DNA from: Chitinophagaceae bacterium
GTDB lineage: Bacteria; Bacteroidota; Bacteroidia; Chitinophagales; Chitinophagaceae
Length of the DNA stretch: 33,508 bases
Assembly (NCBI GenBank): GCA_947459295.1
Contig: CANHCY010000019.1
Span: 1-33,508 of the forward strand
Reading direction: 5' to 3'
Position 1 is the stretch's first letter; the number at the start of each line of letters is the position of its first letter. Shown here piece after piece: positions 25,577-33,508 of the stretch. The position numbers were made by a program, and so were the translations under genes. The notes beneath the pieces are model-generated. The model did no database searches. It was given only the letters and a program-made list of their open reading frames with translations, and was not told where the DNA came from.

Positions 25577-26284
25577 TTAGATTTCTGTATACTTATAGCC
25601 TACCCCCCTCACCGAATGGAAGTACTGAGGATGGCGACTGTCGGCTTCAAAATATTTCCGGAAACTGAGGATGAAATTATCGATGGTTCGGGTGGTTGGA
25701 TATACTTGATACCCCCACACTACTTGAAGTATTTTTTCACGCGTCACCACTTCGCCTTTATTTTCGATGAGCAGTTTTAAAAGCATCACTTCTTTTTTAC
25801 TAAGTTCGACATTGTCGCCGCTATAACAAACAGCCGTTTGTGCTTTAAAATCGATGGTATTGTTACCAAATGAATAGGTGTCTGCTATGGTATTTTTATC
25901 TTGTATCCGCTTACTTTTATCAATGAGTTTTTCTACGCGGAGTAGCAACTCTTCTAGGTTAAAAGGCTTGGTTAAATAATCATCTGCGCCTTTTTTTAAC
26001 CCCATAACCCGGTCTGTGCTTGCGTTTTTGGCACTTAGCATTAAAATGGGCACTTCGTTATTGGCTACACGAACCGCCTCAGTGACAGCAATGCCATCAA
26101 GCTCTGGCAGCATGATATCCATGATAATCAAATGAAAGAACTCGTTTGATATTTTTTTAAGGGCTACCGCACCATCAAAAGCAGAAGTCACCTCGTACCC
26201 TTCCATCTCCAAGTTGAGCTTAAGGGTTTCGTGGAGGTTTTCCTCGTCTTCTACTAATAATATGGAACCTTTGGTAGTTGGCAT
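25577..26284 (-). CDS. OmpR-family response regulator
   Basis: DNA-binding output of the two-component system encoded with the adjacent kinase. The 235-residue protein has an N-terminal receiver domain with acidic pocket VEDEE (about 11-15), phospho-acceptor Asp56 in IIMDIMLPELDG, the switch Ser in MLSAKN and Lys in YLTKPFN. A C-terminal winged helix (about 138-235) ends in HSVRGVGYKY, typical of OmpR/PhoB. Start ATG overlaps the kinase stop as TAATG, so the two are translationally coupled. Target genes are unknown; the gldH context suggests an envelope or motility link, which is inference. Confidence 0.95.
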   Translation of the reverse strand: MPTTKGSILLVEDEENLHETLKLNLEMEGYEVTSAFDGAVALKKISNEFFHLIIMDIMLPELDGIAVTEAVRVANNEVPILMLSAKNASTDRVMGLKKGADDYLTKPFNLEELLLRVEKLIDKSKRIQDKNTIADTYSFGNNTIDFKAQTAVCYSGDNVELSKKEVMLLKLLIENKGEVVTREKILQVVWGYQVYPTTRTIDNFILSFRKYFEADSRHPQYFHSVRGVGYKYTEI

Positions 26285-27276
26285 TAGCTATTAAATGTAA
26301 CAACAAAAATACTGCCTTGTGGTTTGTTATCTGTCACAGAAATGTTTGCATTATGATTTTCAGCAATTTTTTTGCACAAATAAAGCCCAAGGCCCGTGCC
26401 TTTTGTATTACGAGTAGCTTCGGAGCCAATTCGGTAAAATTTTTCAAAGATTTTAAGCTTTTCTGAGGAAGGGATACCTTTTCCACTATCAATAACCTCT
26501 AGTTTAATATGTTTCCCAGACTGCCCAAGCACCACTTTAATTTCAGTGTCTTGAGGCGCATATTTATGTGCGTTTTCTAGCAGGTTGTTTACCAGCATTT
26601 GAAGTAGCAAAGTTTCGCCATCTAAATACAGTGTTGGTTCTATTTGTTCTGTCACCATCCTTGATGGATAATGCTGCTTAAACGTGTCGATGCAACCTTC
26701 CAATAAATCTGAAAAATTAATTTCGGTGCGGTTTTCTTGATACGCTTTACCATCTAGTTGTGATGCCAATAAAATATTATCACAAAGCATGTTTAAGCGG
26801 TTAGCCTCTTGAAGTGTACTTGCAATCATTTTATCTTGTTGCCCTGGATCTAGTTTTCTTTTTTGAAGCGTTTCGAGATTAAGTTGCGTAACCGCAATAG
26901 GCGTTTTTAATTCGTGGGTAACGGCCATCATAAAATTTTGCTGCTGAACAGACGCCCTAATTTGTCTGCGCGTGGCCCTGTAAACATAAACAGCACCAAC
27001 CAAAATTAGCGCTAAAAAAGTGAGCCCTTCTGCCATATATTGAACCCTTTTTCGAGACTGCATTTTTAATAGTTGCTCCACCGTTTGCTTAGGCATATTA
27101 GCCTGCGCCGGCGTTCCATTAATTTGCTGCAACTGAACAGCAACAAGGGTATCGTTTTGTTTTACAAGCGCAATAAACCACCACACAAGCGCTGCAATCA
27201 TATAAATGAGAAGTGCCCAATACACTACTTTTACGGCAGTGAGTTTTCGATTCGTTTTTGCGCTAAAATTTTTCAT
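26284..27276 (-). CDS. Sensor histidine kinase
   Basis: Membrane sensor kinase of 330 residues. Two transmembrane segments (about 16-38 and 82-100) flank a short periplasmic loop of about 43 residues, then a HisKA domain with His121 in VTHELKTPIAV and a HATPase domain with NLLENAHKYA, DSGKGIP and GTGLGLYLCKK. There is no HAMP or PAS domain. The small sensor loop suggests it reads the membrane or a partner protein, not a ligand pocket. The ATG lies two bases after the gldH stop and the end overlaps the response regulator, making gldH-kinase-regulator a tight unit. Confidence 0.95.
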   Translation of the reverse strand: MKNFSAKTNRKLTAVKVVYWALLIYMIAALVWWFIALVKQNDTLVAVQLQQINGTPAQANMPKQTVEQLLKMQSRKRVQYMAEGLTFLALILVGAVYVYRATRRQIRASVQQQNFMMAVTHELKTPIAVTQLNLETLQKRKLDPGQQDKMIASTLQEANRLNMLCDNILLASQLDGKAYQENRTEINFSDLLEGCIDTFKQHYPSRMVTEQIEPTLYLDGETLLLQMLVNNLLENAHKYAPQDTEIKVVLGQSGKHIKLEVIDSGKGIPSSEKLKIFEKFYRIGSEATRNTKGTGLGLYLCKKIAENHNANISVTDNKPQGSIFVVTFNS

Positions 27277-27278
27277 GC

Positions 27279-27761
27279 TTAGGGCAATACTTTTTCAACG
27301 CGAATGCCTGCACTTAACACAGCAGCAAGTGGTTCGTCACGCATTGCTTGTGCAATGGTATATTGATAAAGACCTGCTTTTAATGCAACAGGTGCTTTTG
27401 TAATTTTAATTCTGCTATCAAAAATATCATCCATCCCTGCACCCAGCCAACCATTAGCATTGTCGGCGAGTGTTATGTTAACGAGTTGTGTTTGTTTGGT
27501 GCCCTTTGGAGATTGTGTAGTAATGTTTACCCAAATATTATTGTACTTATAAGCATCCGTATGTCTGATTACAAAATAAATATGATAAGGTGCAGTGGTA
27601 TCTTTTACTTCAAATGAAAATGTTGGTTGCTTAGATACATGCCATTCGTTTTTTGGAAAACTTTCAAATTTTTCAAACACATCAATGGTATTGCATGAAA
27701 ACAGCACCATACAGCTTACAAAGCAAGTTGTCAAAAGTTCTAAAAAGCTATATTTTTTCAC
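27279..27761 (-). CDS. gldH: Gliding motility lipoprotein GldH
   Basis: Envelope lipoprotein required for gliding and type IX secretion-linked motility in Flavobacterium; widespread in Bacteroidota, including non-gliders. The 160-residue protein has a lipoprotein signal (VLFSCN, Cys about 23), then VFEKFESFPKNEWH, FSFEVKDTTAPYHIYFVIRH and NNIWVNITTQSP, with GWLGAGMDDIFDSRI and QYTIAQAMRDEPL, all characteristic of GldH. Start is GTG at 27759-27761. It sits 42 bases after yicC and two bases before the sensor kinase. A -7-like box TAATTTTA lies at 27776-27783. Confidence 0.88.
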   Translation of the reverse strand: MKKYSFLELLTTCFVSCMVLFSCNTIDVFEKFESFPKNEWHVSKQPTFSFEVKDTTAPYHIYFVIRHTDAYKYNNIWVNITTQSPKGTKQTQLVNITLADNANGWLGAGMDDIFDSRIKITKAPVALKAGLYQYTIAQAMRDEPLAAVLSAGIRVEKVLP

Positions 27762-27803
27762 CGATCTATTTTATGTAAAATTACAGACTTACCTACACAA
27801 ATC

Positions 27804-28679
27804 TTATAAAACATTCAATATTTGTTCTTTGGCTTTTTCTAATTCATCTTTCATCAAAATAACGAGTTGCTGTATTTCGACGTCGTTGGCTTTAGATCCA
27901 GTGGTATTGATTTCGCGGCCAAACTCCTGTAAGATAAATGAGAGCTTTTTACCCTTGCTAATTTCCTTTTCAGCTAGTATGGACCTAAAATAAGCGCAGT
28001 GGTTGTTTAAACGCACTTGCTCTTCGCTAATATCAATTTTTTCGATGTAATAAATGAGCTCTTGCTCTAAGCGGTTGCCATCGTAATTTTCTTTGCCTAC
28101 ATGCTCTTCTAATAATTTAACGAGCCCTTCTTTAATTTTGATGCGGCGTTTAGGCGCTAATAGGGTTAGGGTTTCTTGGTGCTTTTCGATATTGCTCACC
28201 CGTAATAACAAATCAGTTTCTAAAGACAGGCCTTCATTTTTACGGTGTTCATTTAATTGATAAATGGCTTCTTTTAATACTTTTTGAAAACCTTCCCAAT
28301 CAGTGTCTGATAAGGTATCGGAAGAAGCTGTAATCACTTCTGGTAATTTTAATAAAGTGCTTAAGAGATCGCCCTGCGGAATTCCAAGCTCTTGAGCAAG
28401 GGCAGCCACTGGTTCGTAATAAGATTTTGCTAAATCAGTATTGATAGAAACAGGTTTTCCCGTTCCATTTTGTTTGATCGTAATAAAACATTCTACGCTT
28501 CCTCTTTGTAAGCCTTCATTGAGCATATTTCTGATTTCAAACTCAAATGGTTTTAACAAAGCAGGAATATTGATACGAAGGTCAAACTGCTTGCCATTTA
28601 ATGAACGCACTTCTACTAAAAAAGTTTTGTCGCCAATGGTTTGTTCGGCTCTACCGTATCCTGTCATGGAATATAACAT
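27804..28679 (-). CDS. YicC-family endoribonuclease
   Basis: YicC proteins are RNA-cleaving or RNA-turnover factors; in E. coli YicC acts on the small RNA RyhB. The 291-residue protein begins MLYSMTGYGRAEQ, the invariant family start, and carries EVRSLNGKQFDLR, a central helical part, and the C-terminal signature RLEQELIYYIEKIDISEEQVRL with FILQEFGREINTTGSKA. Length is typical. It follows the Nudix regulator by 16 bases and precedes gldH by 42. In many Bacteroidota the gmk gene follows yicC; here gldH takes that place. Confidence 0.92.
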   Translation of the reverse strand: MLYSMTGYGRAEQTIGDKTFLVEVRSLNGKQFDLRINIPALLKPFEFEIRNMLNEGLQRGSVECFITIKQNGTGKPVSINTDLAKSYYEPVAALAQELGIPQGDLLSTLLKLPEVITASSDTLSDTDWEGFQKVLKEAIYQLNEHRKNEGLSLETDLLLRVSNIEKHQETLTLLAPKRRIKIKEGLVKLLEEHVGKENYDGNRLEQELIYYIEKIDISEEQVRLNNHCAYFRSILAEKEISKGKKLSFILQEFGREINTTGSKANDVEIQQLVILMKDELEKAKEQILNVL

Positions 28680-28695
28680 AGTAACTATTTATTTT

Positions 28696-29433
28696 TTAAA
28701 AATCGATGCCCACCCATTTCCGCTTACTCTGCTCGTATTTATTAAAGTCAAACTTATAGAGCTTACCTGGCCTGTGTGGCACATCCTGCTCAATTTCATT
28801 GATATCAATTAAGAGTTTCATCGATGCAAACTTTTTTCTAAAGTTGCGTCGATCCAGTGTTAATCCAGAAATTGCTTCGTATAAGTTTTGCAGTTCACGT
28901 AGTGAAAACTTTTCGGGTAACAAATTAAAGCCAAGCGGATGCTCCTGAATTCTTTTTTGCAACCAGGCATGGCAAGCATCTACAATTTCTTTATGATCAA
29001 ATGCCATTTCATGTAAATCTTCAACACTATGCCAGTGCAGTTCGTTGGCTGTAATCGCTAGTGCGTGGTGGTTGATATTGAGAAGCGAACAATAGGCAAC
29101 CGTAATTACGCGTCCACCAGGGTGACGCGTTGGATTACCAAATGTTTTTACCTGATCGAGATACACATCTTTCATGCCGGTTCTTTCCTGAAGTACCCGG
29201 TATGCGGCGTCGTCTAATTCTTCATTGTCTTTTACCATGTCACCAAGGAGTGAAAACTTCCCTTTATAAATGGCTAAGTCACTTTTAATGAGAAGTACTT
29301 TTAGCTTATTTTCCTCAAAACCAAATATCACACAATCCACCGTTAATGGCACTTTAGGGTAGGAAACCACTAATTGAACCGCATCATTAACCTGCTCGTT
29401 ATTGGTTTTATTGGCTGATTTATTTGTGCTCAT
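28696..29433 (-). CDS. NrtR-like transcriptional regulator (Nudix fold plus winged helix)
   Basis: A 245-residue regulator of the NrtR/AraR type: an N-terminal Nudix-fold ligand domain (about 25-165) and a C-terminal winged-helix DNA-binding domain (about 170-235, with FSLRELQNLYEAISG and DRRNFRKKFA). The Nudix box GX5EX7REUXEEXGU is degenerate: LLGDMVKDNEELDDAAY is followed by RVLQERTGM, so the metal-binding Glu pattern is lost. A sensor rather than a hydrolase is therefore likely. Family members sense ADP-ribose or sugars. The ATG at 29433 is chosen; the frame is open to 29541 but those residues are not family-like. Divergent from ligA. Confidence 0.87.
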   Translation of the reverse strand: MSTNKSANKTNNEQVNDAVQLVVSYPKVPLTVDCVIFGFEENKLKVLLIKSDLAIYKGKFSLLGDMVKDNEELDDAAYRVLQERTGMKDVYLDQVKTFGNPTRHPGGRVITVAYCSLLNINHHALAITANELHWHSVEDLHEMAFDHKEIVDACHAWLQKRIQEHPLGFNLLPEKFSLRELQNLYEAISGLTLDRRNFRKKFASMKLLIDINEIEQDVPHRPGKLYKFDFNKYEQSKRKWVGIDF

Positions 29434-29445
29434 AAGGTAAAGTAC

Positions 29446-29502
29446 AAGGGCTGTCCCTTTTTTGTGGTTAGGCAATATACAAAGTTTAGGAATAGTGTAT
29501 AT
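29446..29502. promoter_or_regulatory. Candidate operator region between nrtR-like gene and ligA
   Basis: Two inverted repeats are visible: AAGGG-CTGT-CCCTT (29446-29459), about 12 bases before the regulator start, and ATATAC (29475-29480) with GTATAT (29497-29502) around a -7-like box (CAAAGTTT, reverse AAACTTTG, 29480-29487). They could be autoregulatory sites of the Nudix regulator. This is pattern only. Confidence 0.25.
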
Positions 29503-29537
29503 AATTCGTTTCAAACCATAGGTAACTAGGGCTGTAA

Positions 29538-31685
<2,148 letters not shown>

Positions 31686-31687
31686 AC

Positions 31688-32359
31688 ATGTTAGCACCAG
31701 CCACTTTACAGTTTTTAAAAGGACTCGATAAAAACAACAACAAAGCATGGTTTGATGCGCACCGCAAACAGTATGATGCAGCAAAATTAAACTTTGCGGA
31801 ACTCACGCAGCAAGTGATTACGCAGTTTGGTAAAAAAGAACCATCCATTGCATTACTACAGCCCAAAGAATGTGTGTTTAGAATTAATAGAGACGTACGA
31901 TTTAGTAAAAACAAAGCGCCTTATAAAAACAATATGGGCGCCAGCATAAAAGCGGGCGGAAAAAAATCATTACTAGCAGGCTACTATATTCATTTGGAAC
32001 CAGGCGGTAAAAGCTTTGTGGGCGGTGGACTATATATGCCAGATGCAGCTATTGTTGGAAAAATAAGACAGGAAATTGATTATAATTATGCCGCGTTTTT
32101 ACGCATCGTTGAAAATAAAAAATTTATAGCGCAGTACGGTGGACTTGATTTTTCGGAAGGATTAAGCTTGGTAAGAGAACCTAAGGGTTATGAAAAAGAA
32201 AACCCTGCTATCAAGTACCTGAAATTAAAAAGTTGGATAGCAACAGCCCCGCTTAGCGATACTGCGTTACAAGATAAAAACCTTGCAACGCAGCTCACAA
32301 AAGCGTTTGAATATTTACAACCACTCATTTCATTTTTAAATGAAGCCCTGGAGGCCTAA
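31688..32359 (+). CDS. DUF2461 (TIGR02453) family protein
   Basis: A 223-residue cytosolic protein of unknown function. LQFLKGLDKNNNKAWFDAHRKQY at the N-terminus, RINRDVRFSKNKAPYKNNMGA, and GYYIHLEPGGKSFVGGGLYMP are the defining stretches of the family, which is widespread in bacteria and fungi and has no assigned reaction. No signal peptide or membrane segment. The ATG lies two bases after the ligA stop, so it is probably co-transcribed. It is convergent with asd. Confidence 0.9.
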   Translation: MLAPATLQFLKGLDKNNNKAWFDAHRKQYDAAKLNFAELTQQVITQFGKKEPSIALLQPKECVFRINRDVRFSKNKAPYKNNMGASIKAGGKKSLLAGYYIHLEPGGKSFVGGGLYMPDAAIVGKIRQEIDYNYAAFLRIVENKKFIAQYGGLDFSEGLSLVREPKGYEKENPAIKYLKLKSWIATAPLSDTALQDKNLATQLTKAFEYLQPLISFLNEALEA

Positions 32360-32383
32360 ATCTTAAGAGGCTAACCTTAAGAT
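32360..32383. terminator. Possible bidirectional hairpin at DUF2461/asd junction
   Basis: Perfect 8-base inverted repeat ATCTTAAG (32360-32367) and CTTAAGAT (32376-32383) with an 8-base loop. It begins right after the DUF2461 stop and its right arm holds the asd stop codon (32377-32379). The stem is AT-rich without a clear T-run, so termination strength is doubtful. Confidence 0.45.
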
Positions 32384-33372
32384 GCTAAAATACCTACGCT
32401 AGTAAGGTATTCGGCAATTTGCACTGCATTGGTAGCAGCACCTTTGCGTAGATTATCACTTACCACCCACATGTTTAATGTTTTAGGCTGTGTTTCGTCA
32501 CGTCGCAATCTTCCAACAAATACTTCATCTTTTTCATGTGCCCATAATGGCATTGGATAGATTTGTTCATTGTCATTTTGTTGTACAATAACACCTGGCG
32601 CTGCTGCAAGTAGAGCGGTTAGTTCTGCTAAATCATATTCATTTTCAAACTCTACATTCACACTCTCGCTATGACCACCTACTACTGGAATACGCACTGT
32701 GGTAGCTGTTACCTTAATGGTATCATCCTGCATAATTTTGCAAGTTTCTTTTACCATTTTCATTTCTTCTTTGGTATAACCATTTTCTAAAAAAACATCG
32801 ATTTGAGGAATTACGTTTAAATCGATCTGGTATTTATACGCCATCTCCCCTTCTTTGCCTGTGCGCTCATTAAAGAGTTGATCTACCGCTTGTTTACCCG
32901 TGCCCGTAACACTTTGGTAAGTACTTACTACTACACGCTTAATTTTATATTTAGCATGTAATGGTTGTAAGGCCACCACCATTTGAATAGTAGAACAATT
33001 GGGGTTTGCAATGATATAATCATCTGCTGTTAACACAGCCGCATTTACTTCTGGCACTACTAATTTTTTAGTAGGATCCATACGCCACGCCGAAGAGTTA
33101 TCAATTACACGAATACCAGCAGCTGCATATTTAGGCGCCCACTCTAGTGAAGTACTTCCACCTGCCGAAAATATAGCAACAGCAGGTTTGGCGGCGATAC
33201 CATCTTCCATACTTACCACTTTATACGCTTTCCCTTTAAACTGAACTTCTTTACCAACAGATCTTTCTGATGCTACAGGTACGATTTCAGTGACAGGAAA
33301 ATTACGTTCGGCAAGTACTTGTAACATTTTTGTACCTACCAGGCCAGTTGCCCCTACGACTGCTACTTTCAT
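32377..33372 (-). CDS. asd: Aspartate-semialdehyde dehydrogenase
   Basis: Converts aspartyl phosphate to aspartate semialdehyde with NADPH, the branch point to lysine/diaminopimelate, threonine and methionine. The 331-residue protein begins MKVAVVGATGLVGTKML (Rossmann GxxGxxG), has the catalytic Cys126 in IANPNCSTIQ, GTGKQAVDQL, and the substrate-binding Arg/His region RIPVVGGHSESVNVEF. Length is normal. The ATG lies only 28 bases downstream of a strong terminator hairpin on the same strand, with no promoter box in between. Readthrough control of asd is therefore likely. Confidence 0.97.
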   Translation of the reverse strand: MKVAVVGATGLVGTKMLQVLAERNFPVTEIVPVASERSVGKEVQFKGKAYKVVSMEDGIAAKPAVAIFSAGGSTSLEWAPKYAAAGIRVIDNSSAWRMDPTKKLVVPEVNAAVLTADDYIIANPNCSTIQMVVALQPLHAKYKIKRVVVSTYQSVTGTGKQAVDQLFNERTGKEGEMAYKYQIDLNVIPQIDVFLENGYTKEEMKMVKETCKIMQDDTIKVTATTVRIPVVGGHSESVNVEFENEYDLAELTALLAAAPGVIVQQNDNEQIYPMPLWAHEKDEVFVGRLRRDETQPKTLNMWVVSDNLRKGAATNAVQIAEYLTSVGILAS

Positions 33373-33399
33373 TTTTTTGGTTTTTGTTTCTTATGGTTT

Positions 33400-33434
33400 A
33401 AAAAAAGAGGCCCTCCCATTTGGGAAGGCCTCTT
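33400..33434 (-). terminator. Strong intrinsic terminator in the asd leader
   Basis: The reverse strand forms AAGAGGCC pairing with GGCCTCTT and TCCCA pairing with TGGGA, with one internal mismatch and a tiny loop, followed directly by a run of seven T. It terminates leftward transcription 28 bases before the asd ATG. It is either the end of an upstream gene or an attenuator of asd. Confidence 0.85.
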
Positions 33435-33447
33435 GCGTATGTTTATA

Positions 33448-33503
33448 CATTACAAAACGAAGCACCTCCCTGGTTAGAGTGGTTTCTTAATACGTTTTGT
33501 ATG
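33448..33503 (-). promoter_or_regulatory. Structured leader RNA upstream of asd terminator (candidate)
   Basis: ACAAAACG (33452-33459) and CGTTTTGT (33493-33500) can pair, extended by CAT/ATG with a one-base bulge, and enclose a smaller imperfect stem (ACCTCCC at 33464-33470 with GGTTAGAGTGGT). This long-range stem just upstream of the terminator looks like a regulatory leader. The window ends at 33508, so the whole element cannot be seen. I cannot match it to a known riboswitch class. Confidence 0.35.
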
Positions 33504-33508
33504 TTTCG

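Noticed and set aside
26278..26466. Plus-strand small frame over the kinase/regulator junction
   Set aside because: Antisense to two confidently identified genes and without recognisable features.
33391..33450. 19-codon frame on the minus strand in the asd leader (ATG 33448-33450), a possible leader peptide
   Set aside because: It runs through the terminator stem and lacks a run of regulatory codons; it contains only single Lys and Thr codons, so classic ribosome-mediated attenuation is not supported.
33461..33485. tRNA-like D-arm sequence (CTGGTTAGAG) on the plus strand
   Set aside because: No T-arm, anticodon arm or acceptor stem could be built around it, and the window ends too soon to extend.
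33373..33508. Lysine riboswitch upstream of asd
   Set aside because: GGAGGTGC resembles one element, but the long multi-helix core of the L-box is not visible in the available bases.

Overview
The window looks like a chromosomal core-genome segment of a Bacteroidota bacterium, probably of the Chitinophagaceae type. It has low to moderate GC and almost no Shine-Dalgarno sites. TTG and GTG starts are frequent, and several genes are preceded by the Bacteroidota promoter -7 box TAnnTTTG. It also carries lineage markers: a PorP/SprF outer-membrane protein, the gliding lipoprotein GldH, a Bacteroidota-type LptF/G permease and BshA of bacillithiol synthesis. I see no phage, transposon, CRISPR array, rRNA or tRNA. 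Genus is not determined.

Layout. 1-1662 (minus): ffh (SRP GTPase) followed by rpsP (ribosomal protein S16, cut by the window edge), each with its own promoter. 1943-8514 (plus): START-like protein, LptF/G permease, Tat-exported Mn-type superoxide dismutase, OsmC-like protein, CDF cation exporter, M20 dipeptidase, S4 RNA-binding protein and trmD, closely packed and probably one or a few operons. 8525-11689 (minus): a large exported BNR/sortilin-like beta-propeller protein. 11793-16688 (plus): adenine deaminase, uracil phosphoribosyltransferase, PorP/SprF, EI24-domain membrane protein and an RsmI-like methyltransferase. 16708-18090 (minus): secreted M28 peptidase. 18212-19339 (plus): bshA. 19344-21059 (minus): M3 oligopeptidase. 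21168-22973 (plus): mutL. 23001-29433 (minus): read in transcription order, an NrtR-like Nudix regulator, yicC, gldH, a sensor kinase, a response regulator, an arginase-fold protein and a DacB-type carboxypeptidase. 29568-32359 (plus): ligA and a DUF2461 protein. 32377-33372 (minus): asd, preceded by a leader with a strong intrinsic terminator.

The genes are mostly housekeeping: protein targeting, translation and RNA modification, envelope assembly, redox and metal homeostasis, nucleobase salvage, DNA repair and ligation, and the aspartate amino-acid pathway. I do not see an obvious multi-gene undescribed system. The points most worth a second look are: the arginase-fold protein that lacks two canonical metal ligands; gldH translationally packed with a two-component system; a Nudix-fold regulator with a broken catalytic box divergent from ligA; a MutL with a degenerate endonuclease motif; the terminator-bearing leader of asd; promoters so close to start codons that leaderless mRNAs are predicted; and a perfect all-GC hairpin inside the BNR gene.
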